A stretch of 6,162 nt of DNA from an uncultured Phycisphaerales bacterium (GCA_937891445.1 CALAFV010000420.1:1-6162), one strand, 5' to 3'; shown: positions 1 to 5,837, numbered from the stretch's first letter. The notes: generated by a model from the sequence alone, not told the origin. Numbers and translations: made by a program.

Positions 1-61
1 GCCCGAGAGCGGCAAGAGCGGCCGAGGACGCGAGAAACCGGCGGCGGTCGAGCGTGTTCAT
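1..61 (-). CDS. N-terminus of a Tat-exported protein (partial, runs off left edge)
   Basis: The reverse strand carries an ATG at 61-59 followed by codons reading MNTLDRRRFLASSAALAALG up to the window edge. This is a typical twin-arginine signal: a polar n-region, R-R-R-F-L, then an Ala/Leu-rich hydrophobic stretch. It predicts export of a folded, often cofactor-bound, protein through the Tat system. Only 20 codons are visible, so the mature protein cannot be identified. The start lies 82 bases past the stop of the response-regulator gene on the same strand, so it could be co-transcribed with the kinase/regulator pair or have its own promoter. I see no convincing Shine-Dalgarno in front of the ATG. 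The motif is specific enough that a chance reading frame is unlikely, but the gene is inferred from this fragment alone. Confidence 0.7.
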   Translation of the reverse strand, partial: MNTLDRRRFLASSAALAALG

Positions 62-143
62 GCCGCGCAGTGTGCCCGAACGCCCGTCCCAACGCAATCC
101 ACGGACGCTTGAGCGCCGGCACCCTCACCCGCCGGCGACCCGC

Positions 144-797
144 TCAGAGCCACCCCAGTTCAAGCCCTTTCAGAACCGCCCGCGTGCGATCCCGCACGCC
201 CATCTTCGACAGAATGCTGGACACGTGGTTCTTCACCGTCCCCTCGGTCAGCCCCAGCGCATCGCCGATCTCGCGGTTGCTGTACCCGCCCGCCATCAGC
301 CGCAGGATGTCGGTCTCGCGCGGCGTGAGCCCCGGCTCCGCCGCGGCGGAAGGGCCGGGCGCGGGCGTGATCTGCTTGAGCCCCTCCAGCACGCGCGTCG
401 TTACCACCGGCCGCACATACGTTCCGCCCGCCGCGACCGTGCGGATCGCCTGCGTCAGTTCCTCGAGCGTCGCGTCTTTCAGCAGGTACCCCTTCGCCCC
501 GCGCCGCACGGACTCCATCAGCGCCTCATCATCGTCGAACGTCGTCAGCATCAGCGCATGCGCCGCCACGCCCTTGGCCCGCAGTTCGCCGAGCACCTCC
601 AGCCCGCTCATCTCGGGCATACGCACGTCGAGCAGCACCACGTCCGGCGCCAGTTCGCGAGCCAGACGCAGCGCTTCTTCCCCGTCCGCGGCCTCGCCCA
701 CGACGGCGATGCCGGGCACGCCACCAAGTAACTCCGCCAGCCCGCGCCGCACGAGCGTCTGGTCATCGACGACGAGCACGCGGATCGTCTCGCTCAC
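144..797 (-). CDS. NarL/LuxR-family DNA-binding response regulator (DesR-like)
   Basis: This 217-residue cytoplasmic regulator is expected to be phosphorylated by the adjacent kinase and to bind DNA as a dimer. The receiver covers about residues 5-122, with acidic pair D11-D12, phosphoacceptor D57 (VVLLDVRMP), switch residue T85 or T86 and conserved K107 (GYLLKD). A linker of about 35 residues leads to a LuxR-type helix-turn-helix at about 157-212 (LTPRETDILRLMAGG, then SNREIGDALGLTEGTVKNHV). Length and all key residues are normal for the family. The start is GTG, and its last two bases form the TGA stop of the kinase gene (GTGA, 4-base overlap). A GGGAG Shine-Dalgarno sits 7 bases upstream (805-809), which fixes this start. 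Coupled translation with the kinase implies a cognate pair. The closest general type is DesR/LiaR-like; the target genes are not shown, but the dyad at 2036-2065 is the obvious candidate site. Confidence 0.96.
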   Translation of the reverse strand: MSETIRVLVVDDQTLVRRGLAELLGGVPGIAVVGEAADGEEALRLARELAPDVVLLDVRMPEMSGLEVLGELRAKGVAAHALMLTTFDDDEALMESVRRGAKGYLLKDATLEELTQAIRTVAAGGTYVRPVVTTRVLEGLKQITPAPGPSAAAEPGLTPRETDILRLMAGGYSNREIGDALGLTEGTVKNHVSSILSKMGVRDRTRAVLKGLELGWL

Positions 798-1987
798 GCC
801 GCCGCTCCCGGTTCGGCCGGCAGGGGAAGGGTCACGGTCATGCGGAAACCCCGCCCGGGCGCGGTCTCCACGCTGACCTCCCCGCCCAACTCCGCGACCC
901 GCTCGCGCACGCCCGCCAGCCCACCCCCGGGTTCGATGGCGGCGGCCCCGCGCCCGTTGTCCGCGGCATGCAGTTCGACGCGCCCCTCGCGGCGGGTGAT
1001 GTCGATCGTCGCCTCCGTCGCTCCGGCGTGCTTGAGCGTGTTGGTGATGAACTCCTGAGCGCAGCGGAACAGCGCGTGCGCACGCGCCGCGTCGAGCCCC
1101 TTGACGCCCGGGTCCACTGTCGCCCGCACCGCCGGCGTGCTCCCCGCGGCGGCCGCGAGGCGCTCAACCGCCGCGCGAAGGTCCACCGGCGCGACGCCGC
1201 GCCCCTCCCGCACGACCCCGCGCAGGTCCGACAGGATCAGCCGCGCCAGCGCATGACACCCGCGCACCATCTCGCCCGCCCCCGCCGCCCCCGGTCCCGA
1301 GGCGTCGCACGCCGCGGCAGCCGCCTGGAGGTTGAGGCTCAGCAGCACAAGGTTGTGCCCAAGCGCATCGTGCAACTCGCGGTCGATCCTCGCCCGCTCG
1401 GCCAGCGCAGCGCTCTGCGCGAGCATCGCTTGCGTGGCCCGCAGGCTCTCGAGCGACGCCGCCAGTTCGGCCCTGGCCTCGGCCTCCGAGCGGGCCAGGA
1501 GTGACGCCCCGCAGGCGAAAAGTTGGAACACCGCGTACGCCCCGGCCGCCAGCGCCGCATACTCCCACGGCCACGCCGCGGCGTACCCGGCCAGCAGGCC
1601 CGCGGTCTGGAGCCCGACAAGCGCGAGCGCCCCGCGCCGGCTGAGCACATCCGCCGCCGCGGACGCCGAGATGACCAGCAGGATGCCGGTCGTCGCGATA
1701 TTCGGCATCGGCGTGGGGATGAGCCAGTTCGCGACCAGCCCCGAGACCGCAAGCACCGCGACCATCGTGCGCCGCAGCCCCGCCCCGGCCCCCGGCGCCG
1801 CCATCGCCGAATACGCCGCGCCAAACACCGCGAACGCCGCGAGCCACGCGGCGATCGTCGGCCGCTCCAGCAGCACCGGATTGCGCACCACCGACGCCAG
1901 CACCGGCGCTCCGGCGACAACCCAGGTGGCGAAGCCGACGGTCCGCATCAACCACTGGCGGCGTGCTGTGCTCGGTCCGGCAGCCAT
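794..1987 (-). CDS. Membrane sensor histidine kinase, HisKA_3 / DesK-like
   Basis: This 397-residue kinase pairs with the downstream NarL-type regulator. The N-terminal half (about residues 17-165) has about six hydrophobic helices with very short loops and no extracytoplasmic sensor domain. It therefore probably senses a membrane state, or a ligand within the membrane, as DesK-type kinases do. A helical linker (about 166-200) leads to the HisKA_3 dimerisation motif ERARIDRELHDALGHNL, with phospho-accepting H206. The HATPase_c domain shows the N-box QEFITNTLKHAGA (311-323), DNGRG (343-347) and GGGLAGVRERV (354-364). I chose the ATG at 1987. An in-frame GTG at 2032 would add 15 Gly-rich residues and would place the start inside the large inverted repeat. 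No clear Shine-Dalgarno precedes the ATG. A TTACAG hexamer at 1997-2002 is a weak -10 candidate and would make the transcript almost leaderless. The stop overlaps the regulator start, so the two genes are one operon. Confidence 0.93.
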   Translation of the reverse strand: MAAGPSTARRQWLMRTVGFATWVVAGAPVLASVVRNPVLLERPTIAAWLAAFAVFGAAYSAMAAPGAGAGLRRTMVAVLAVSGLVANWLIPTPMPNIATTGILLVISASAAADVLSRRGALALVGLQTAGLLAGYAAAWPWEYAALAAGAYAVFQLFACGASLLARSEAEARAELAASLESLRATQAMLAQSAALAERARIDRELHDALGHNLVLLSLNLQAAAAACDASGPGAAGAGEMVRGCHALARLILSDLRGVVREGRGVAPVDLRAAVERLAAAAGSTPAVRATVDPGVKGLDAARAHALFRCAQEFITNTLKHAGATEATIDITRREGRVELHAADNGRGAAAIEPGGGLAGVRERVAELGGEVSVETAPGRGFRMTVTLPLPAEPGAAA

Positions 1988-2030
1988 CTCAACAAACTGT
2001 AACCCACCGCCGCCGGCTCCCCATCCGCAC

Positions 2031-2090
2031 ACCCCTGCCGGAAGTCATGCCCATGACTTCCGGCATCTGCACCGCGGCCGCGGCAGGGGT
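2031..2090. promoter_or_regulatory. Nested inverted repeats in the divergent control region (candidate operator)
   Basis: Between the divergent kinase and lipoprotein genes lies a perfect inverted repeat. The left arm TGCCGGAAGTCATG (2036-2049) and the right arm CATGACTTCCGGCA (2052-2065) are separated by only CC. A second perfect pair, ACCCCTGCCG (2031-2040) and CGGCAGGGGT (2081-2090), encloses it and shares bases with its left arm. Because the left arms overlap, one strand cannot form both hairpins fully at once. No T-tract follows on either strand and the loop is only 2-4 nt, so a terminator is unlikely. Dyads with half-sites near 10 bp and a short spacer suit dimeric NarL/LuxR-type regulators, and such a regulator is encoded next door. 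Autoregulation plus control of the divergent operon is inference. Confidence 0.75.
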
Positions 2091-2108
2091 GACACTCTCC
2101 GCGTGCCC

Positions 2109-2122
2109 GCGACGCAAGTCGC
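2109..2122 (+). other. Small GNRA-loop hairpin in the leader of the lipoprotein operon
   Basis: GCGAC (2109-2113) and GTCGC (2118-2122) form a 5-bp stem closed by GCAA, a stable GNRA-type tetraloop, 32 bases before the lipoprotein ATG. It would lie in the 5' leader if transcription starts upstream of it. The hairpin is short and could occur by chance in DNA this GC-rich. No promoter with good hexamers could be assigned on the plus strand between 2066 and 2150. Confidence 0.3.
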
Positions 2123-2142
2123 CTTTGGGGGCGGGTGGCACG

Positions 2143-2147
2143 CAGGA
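2143..2147 (+). promoter_or_regulatory. Shine-Dalgarno of the lipoprotein gene
   Basis: AGGAG lies 7 bases before the ATG at 2155. It is the best ribosome binding site in the window. It decides in favour of ATG 2155 over in-frame upstream starts, which would put coding sequence across the inverted repeats. Confidence 0.85.
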
Positions 2148-2154
2148 GACCGTC

Positions 2155-2802
2155 ATGAGACCCATCATCACCGCCACACTCACCATCGCGGCGCTCGCGG
2201 CGGCCGCCTGCACGCCCCGCGAAGCCGCGGAACTGGAACATCCGGCCGAGGGGGCGTCGAGCGCTGCCGCTCAGGGAACAACCGTCCTCGACCACGCCCG
2301 GACGCTCCCCGCGCTCCGGCCCGAGGGGAACCAACTCGCGATCCCGCTCGCGAGCACCGATGCGCACCCATGGCGGCCGATCCGCGACGGCATCACCGTC
2401 ACCGGCGGCCCGTCGCTCCGCGTCGCGTACACGCGCAGCCGCTCCCAACCCGCGGGCACGGCGCTGGTGATCCGTCCCGGCGACCTCGCGGGCCTCAGGG
2501 AGTTCACCATCGCGGTCCGCGGCAACCGGTCGCAGTCGCTCTCCCTCACGCTGACGCAGGCCGACGGCTCCGTCTGGACCACGCCGCCGATCCGTGTCGC
2601 TGCGGACGAACTCCGCACGGTGCGTCTGAAGGCCGAGGACATCACCCTCGACCCGTATCAGAACGGCGGCGGCGCCGCTGGCGCTGCGTTCGACCCCGCG
2701 CAGGTGTGCATGCTGACGCTGCTGGACATCGGCGGGTACATGTCGATCACCGAGCCGCAGTGCGAGTGGACCATCGAATCGATGAAGGCGGTGCTGCGAT
2801 GA
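2155..2802 (+). CDS. Predicted lipoprotein with a C-terminal beta-sandwich (galactose-binding/CBM-like fold) domain
   Basis: This 215-residue protein has a lipoprotein-type signal: MRP, a hydrophobic stretch to about residue 18, then Cys19 in ALAAAAC-TP. The -3 residue is Ala rather than the usual Leu, so the lipobox is slightly weak. A low-complexity Ala/Glu linker (about 20-42) would tether the mature domain to a membrane. Residues about 45-210 look all-beta, with alternating strands such as SLRVAYTR, TALVIRP, EFTIAVRG, SLSLTLTQ and TVRLKAEDITLDP, ending in FDPAQVCMLTLLDIGGYM. This strand order resembles CBM11/CIA30-like jelly-roll domains that bind sugars or mediate protein contacts; that assignment is by eye and tentative. 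Two further cysteines (C185, C203) could form a disulfide. The gene is first in an operon, overlaps the next gene by four bases (ATGA), and is divergent from the kinase operon across the inverted repeat. Specific function is unknown. Confidence 0.85.
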   Translation: MRPIITATLTIAALAAAACTPREAAELEHPAEGASSAAAQGTTVLDHARTLPALRPEGNQLAIPLASTDAHPWRPIRDGITVTGGPSLRVAYTRSRSQPAGTALVIRPGDLAGLREFTIAVRGNRSQSLSLTLTQADGSVWTTPPIRVAADELRTVRLKAEDITLDPYQNGGGAAGAAFDPAQVCMLTLLDIGGYMSITEPQCEWTIESMKAVLR

Positions 2803-3680
2803 AGAGAACCACCATGAAAAAAGCCGCCATTCTCGTCACAACCGTTGCAGTGGTCCTTGTCGGCGTGCTCGCCGTTGCGCAGCCGGACCATCCCGAGCGC
2901 AATCCGCAGGCGGTCGCCGCCGAGGCCGCGTTCTTCGACGCTCTCAACCGCGACCCGTCCCGCCGCGATGCGGCCGTGCGCGAGTTGTACGACGCGCTCC
3001 GCGCCGACCCACGCGATGCGCGAACGAACTTGTGGATCGGGATGGCCCATTTCTGGATCGCCGCCGAGGGTGACCGCGCCGACCCATCTCACCTCGCGGA
3101 TCTCATCGTCGCCCGGCACTTCCTCAGCCGCGCCGCCGAACTCGACCCGCGCGACACGCGGATCCCGAGTTGGCTCTGCTCCGCCGAGCACGCCGTGGCC
3201 CTCGCCGAAGGAAACGCCGCGGCGGCAGCCGCCGCCGAGGCCCGCCTCGTCGAGGCCGCCCGCGCCGACCCGACATTCCACTCCGTCGCCCTGGCCATCA
3301 TGCGGTGGAACCTGCCGCGTGATTCGGAGGGCTTCACCGAGGCGCTGGACACCCTCCGCAACGCGGCGACGGCGGACGAGGCCGACACGTCCGGTGTCAA
3401 CATGCCGCGCTGGCCGCACAACGTCGAGGGCTTCTGTCTCGCGGCGGCCCAGTACGAACTCCGCGCCGGCCAGACCCGGCGTGCCGCAGTGCTGCTGAAC
3501 TTTGCGCAGGAGCAACCTTCATTCAACACCTGGCCGTTCCGCGCCCTCGCGGAACGCACGATGGACGATCTGCCCGGCCTCGCGGCCCGCTACGCCGACG
3601 ACGATCCCACCAACGATCCGCCGCTGGTCGTCGGCCCGCGCAGCGGCGTCAGTTGCCGCGTCTGCCACCAGGGGCCATGA
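2799..3680 (+). CDS. Exported alpha-helical (TPR-like) repeat protein ending in a CXXCH haem-binding motif
   Basis: This 293-residue protein begins with a Sec signal peptide: MKRTTMKKAA, a hydrophobic core to about residue 25, and a likely cut after AVA (about residue 27). The mature part is helical and Ala-rich, with TPR-like units such as AAVRELYDALRADPRDARTN, ARHFLSRAAELDPRDT, EARLVEAARADPTF and RRAAVLLNFAQEQP, suggesting a protein-interaction scaffold. The C-terminus, after a Pro/Asp-rich linker (about 266-282), reads GVSCRVCHQGP. C286-R-V-C289-H290 is a canonical c-type haem attachment motif, three residues from the end. No Met ligand or cytochrome fold follows, so a second axial ligand would have to come from elsewhere. 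ATG 2799 overlaps the upstream stop (ATGA), giving coupling. ATG 2814, five codons later, has AAGAG in front of it and is an equally possible start. It probably acts in the periplasm together with the lipoprotein; function is unknown. Confidence 0.88.
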   Translation: MKRTTMKKAAILVTTVAVVLVGVLAVAQPDHPERNPQAVAAEAAFFDALNRDPSRRDAAVRELYDALRADPRDARTNLWIGMAHFWIAAEGDRADPSHLADLIVARHFLSRAAELDPRDTRIPSWLCSAEHAVALAEGNAAAAAAAEARLVEAARADPTFHSVALAIMRWNLPRDSEGFTEALDTLRNAATADEADTSGVNMPRWPHNVEGFCLAAAQYELRAGQTRRAAVLLNFAQEQPSFNTWPFRALAERTMDDLPGLAARYADDDPTNDPPLVVGPRSGVSCRVCHQGP

Positions 3681-3703
3681 GATGGGCTGAGGGGAAGGGG
3701 GGG
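3681..3703 (+). other. Convergent gene junction with G-quadruplex-type tracts and a short inverted repeat
   Basis: Only 23 bases separate the stops of two convergent genes. The plus strand holds GGG (3684-3686), GGGG (3691-3694) and a run of seven G (3697-3703), with short loops. That gives four G-tracts if the seven-G run folds as two, which fits the G3N1-7 quadruplex pattern. GGCTGA (3685-3690) and TCAGCC (3704-3709) form a 6-bp stem enclosing the later tracts. No U-tract follows on either strand, so this is not a standard rho-independent terminator. A role in ending or pausing either transcript is possible but unproven. Confidence 0.45.
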
Positions 3704-4102
3704 TCAGCCGTACATCGCCGCGACGACGTCCGGCGACATCACAACTTCGCCCGCCATGACGCGCCGCAGCGCCTCGGCGATCCGGGCCATCTCGTCGTGC
3801 TTCGAGAGATACCCCCACGCGCCGGACTCGAACGCGCGGTCGATCAGTTCGCGGCGGACGTGACCGCTGAGCATCACGACCCGCGTCTCGGGATGCTTGG
3901 CGGTCAGTTCCTGCAGGGCGCGGAACGGGTCCTTGCCCGGCATGTCGATGTCGAGGAGCACGATGTTGGGACGCAGCCTCGCGGCTTCCTCGACCAGCGC
4001 ATCCGCGCTGCGCAGCAGCCCGATCCAGAGCAGGTCCGGCTCCTGCGCCAGCCGCATCGCCAAGGCGCGGCCGACCTGCTCGTTGTCGTCCACGCCCAGC
4101 AC
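3704..4102 (-). CDS. Stand-alone receiver-domain response regulator (NarL-type receiver without HTH)
   Basis: This protein of about 132 residues consists of a receiver domain only. It has acidic pair D5-D6 (GVDDNE), phosphoacceptor D51 (NIVLLDIDMPG), switch S79 (VVMLSGH) and K101 (GYLSKHD). All catalytic positions are present, so phosphorylation is expected. After the last helix it ends GEVVMSPDVVAAMYG, the same kind of tail that leads into the linker of NarL regulators, but it stops with no DNA-binding domain. The convergent gene begins its stop 23 bases later, so none can be hidden downstream. The start is uncertain. No in-frame ATG or TTG lies nearby; GTG 4102 gives a slightly short first strand (MLGVDD), and an ATC at 4108 would restore it. 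The kinase gene stops 29 bases upstream on the same strand, in another frame, so the two are very likely co-transcribed partners. Output is presumably by protein contact or phosphorelay. Confidence 0.88.
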   Translation of the reverse strand: MLGVDDNEQVGRALAMRLAQEPDLLWIGLLRSADALVEEAARLRPNIVLLDIDMPGKDPFRALQELTAKHPETRVVMLSGHVRRELIDRAFESGAWGYLSKHDEMARIAEALRRVMAGEVVMSPDVVAAMYG

Positions 4103-4131
4103 GAGGATGAACGACCGCCCCGCGAGCCGCG

Positions 4132-5784
4132 CTACAAGTTCCGGTTCGCCTCCCGGGCCGCCCGGGCGAGGACCTCGCGCGCCTCGGTTGGCCGCAGGGG
4201 GGCTGAGGCCGCGATCACCCGCGGGTTGGTCGGTGTCGGCGCTGGCCCGAAGATGACAACGCGGCGACGCGGGTCCCCAGCGAGGAACGTCTCGATCGCC
4301 TCCGGCGAGTCCGGCGGGTCCGTGACCCAGACCAGACCAGAGGGCGCCGACGCCGGCGCTGCATCGGGTTCGAACCCCAGCGCCCGCAGCACCGCCGCGG
4401 TGAAACTCCGCGCTCGCGGGTCCGCAACGGAGATGGTCGCCGTCGGTTTGGCGCTCCGCTCGGCCGCCGGCAGCGTGATGATCACCGTGGTTCCCTGCCC
4501 CGGTGTGGATTCGATCTCCAGCCTCCCACCCGCCCGCTGGACGATGCCGCTCACCAGCGTCAGGCCCATTCCCGTGGAGATTCCACGCGTCTTGGTGGTG
4601 AAGAATGGTTCCAGGCATCTCGATCGAACCTCCTCGGTCATCCCAGGACCATTGTCGCTCACTCCGATGCGCACCTCGCGAGGCTTCGCGTCCGGCTCGC
4701 CTTTCGCGTCACTCGCCCGGGCCCAGACCTCGACCCGCCCGCCCCCCCGCGTCCGCAGTGCATCCCCCGCGTTCTGCACCAGGTTGAAGACCGCCTGCGT
4801 GAGGGGCGCGACGGCCACCCGCACCGGCGGCAGCCCGGGCTCGATCCGGGCCGAGAGTTCCACGCCGCTGGGCAGGGGGGTCCGCAGCAGCCCCGCGACG
4901 TCCTGCCACCACCGCGTCAGGTCGGTCGGTTCCTCCGAGGCCGCGGCCTCCTCCGGGTCCTTGGCGAGCAGGCGGAGGCCAGTGGCCAGTTGCCCAAGGT
5001 ACTTCGTCGATTCCTTCACCGCCACTACGGATTCGCGCAACTCGGGGGGCACGCGGCTTTCGAGCAGTTCCAGGTGGACCCTGACCGGCAGCAGCAGGTT
5101 CCCCAGATCATGCCCGAGGCCCGCGGAGAGCGTCCCCAGCGAGGCCAGCCGCTCCGTGCTGCGGAGGTGCCGGTACGAGGCCTCTAACTCGGCGGTCCGC
5201 TGCTCGACCAGTTCATTCAGGTGATCGCGGTGCTGCTGGAGTTCCTCGGTGCGTTCCTGTACCTTGCGCTCGAGGTCGTCTCGCGCGGCCCGCAGTTCCG
5301 CCTCGGCGCGCCGGCGCCGCTGGATCTCGGCTTCCAGTTGCTGGTTCGCCTCACGGAGTTGGGCCGGGCTGGGCAGCAGCAGCGCCTTGGGGATCAGCGG
5401 CCACAGCGCGATCGCCGTCGCGATCGACGCCAGGCTCGTCGCCGCCTTCACGACCCCGTCCAGGCGGTACACCGGCTTCCAGATCGCCACGATGTTGAAG
5501 ATGTGCGTCGTCCCGCACGCCAGGATGAAGACGGCGAACATCACGAACATCCAGTTGAAGACGAGGTCCTTGCGCCGGCGCACCAGGACGGCCAGCGCCA
5601 GGGGAATGGAGTAGTACGCCAGGGCGATCGCGGCGTCGGAGACGACGTGCAGCCAGATGATCTCCGGCTTCAGCAGCATGCACTGCTGGCGAGGGACGAA
5701 GTCGGCGTGCAGCAGCCGGGAGAAGAACGTGCCGATGGATTCGGCCGCGGCGGGCGCATCGGCGTGGTGGTGGTGGGCGTTCAT
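4132..5784 (-). CDS. Ethylene-receptor-like sensor histidine kinase (ETR1-type ethylene-binding domain + HK + degenerate receiver)
   Basis: This 550-residue membrane kinase has three transmembrane helices (about 43-65, 78-100, 109-131) matching the copper-dependent ethylene-binding domain of plant ETR1 and cyanobacterial homologues. SD-AAIALAYYSIPLAL and FILACGTTHIFNI align with ETR1 without gaps at a constant offset of 25. ETR1 D25, Y32, P36, I62, C65 and H69 correspond to D50, Y57, P61, I87, C90 and H94; the last two match the Cu(I) ligands of ETR1. No GAF domain follows. Instead there is a long charged coiled coil (about 140-210), then the H-box GLGHDLGN (H225), N-box FNLVQNAGDAL, DNGPGM (377-382), EPFFTTK and STGMGLTLV. 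Residues about 447-540 look like a receiver lacking key residues. I preferred ATG 5784 to an in-frame TTG at 5826, which lies about a helical turn from the predicted transcription start. GGAG sits 14 bases upstream of the ATG. Ethylene is the inferred ligand; other small olefins are possible. Confidence 0.93.
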   Translation of the reverse strand: MNAHHHHADAPAAAESIGTFFSRLLHADFVPRQQCMLLKPEIIWLHVVSDAAIALAYYSIPLALAVLVRRRKDLVFNWMFVMFAVFILACGTTHIFNIVAIWKPVYRLDGVVKAATSLASIATAIALWPLIPKALLLPSPAQLREANQQLEAEIQRRRRAEAELRAARDDLERKVQERTEELQQHRDHLNELVEQRTAELEASYRHLRSTERLASLGTLSAGLGHDLGNLLLPVRVHLELLESRVPPELRESVVAVKESTKYLGQLATGLRLLAKDPEEAAASEEPTDLTRWWQDVAGLLRTPLPSGVELSARIEPGLPPVRVAVAPLTQAVFNLVQNAGDALRTRGGGRVEVWARASDAKGEPDAKPREVRIGVSDNGPGMTEEVRSRCLEPFFTTKTRGISTGMGLTLVSGIVQRAGGRLEIESTPGQGTTVIITLPAAERSAKPTATISVADPRARSFTAAVLRALGFEPDAAPASAPSGLVWVTDPPDSPEAIETFLAGDPRRRVVIFGPAPTPTNPRVIAASAPLRPTEAREVLARAAREANRNL

Positions 5785-5837
5785 CGTCGCGCCGGGTTCT
5801 CCGAGCGCCCCGCCCCGGACCAGCAAAACGCCGCAAG

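Noticed and set aside
114..137. Terminator after the NarL-type regulator (CGCCGGC ... GCCGGCG, 10-base loop)
   Set aside because: The 7-bp GC stem has a large loop and no T-tract on the minus strand. It is not distinguishable from chance at this GC content.
1988..2032. GTG 2032 as start of the DesK-like kinase
   Set aside because: It would add 15 Gly-rich residues and place the initiation codon inside the outer inverted repeat. ATG 1987 begins a normal N-terminus before the first helix.
2072..2083. 12-bp palindrome CCGCGGCCGCGG as a separate operator
   Set aside because: It is low-complexity CG sequence inside the larger nested repeat region. It could matter, but such palindromes arise easily in 70% GC DNA.
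1332..3680. A 782-codon plus-strand reading frame covering the antisense of the kinase gene and running into the haem-motif gene
   Set aside because: The first part is antisense to a clear HisKA_3 kinase and reads as Ser/Ala/Arg-rich low-complexity sequence. Long chance frames are expected at this GC content. Only the part from ATG 2799 has a signal peptide and coherent helices.
4103..4140. Frameshift fusion of the kinase and the downstream receiver into one hybrid kinase
   Set aside because: The receiver is in the -1 frame relative to the kinase stop, but AAC TTG TAG is not a slippery heptamer and no stimulatory structure is evident. Separate genes with a 29-base gap are simpler.
4103..4618. 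N-terminal extension of the small receiver gene up to 4618
   Set aside because: It lies entirely over the kinase's ATPase and pseudo-receiver region in another frame, is Gly/Pro/Arg-rich, and receiver homology begins only at about 4108.
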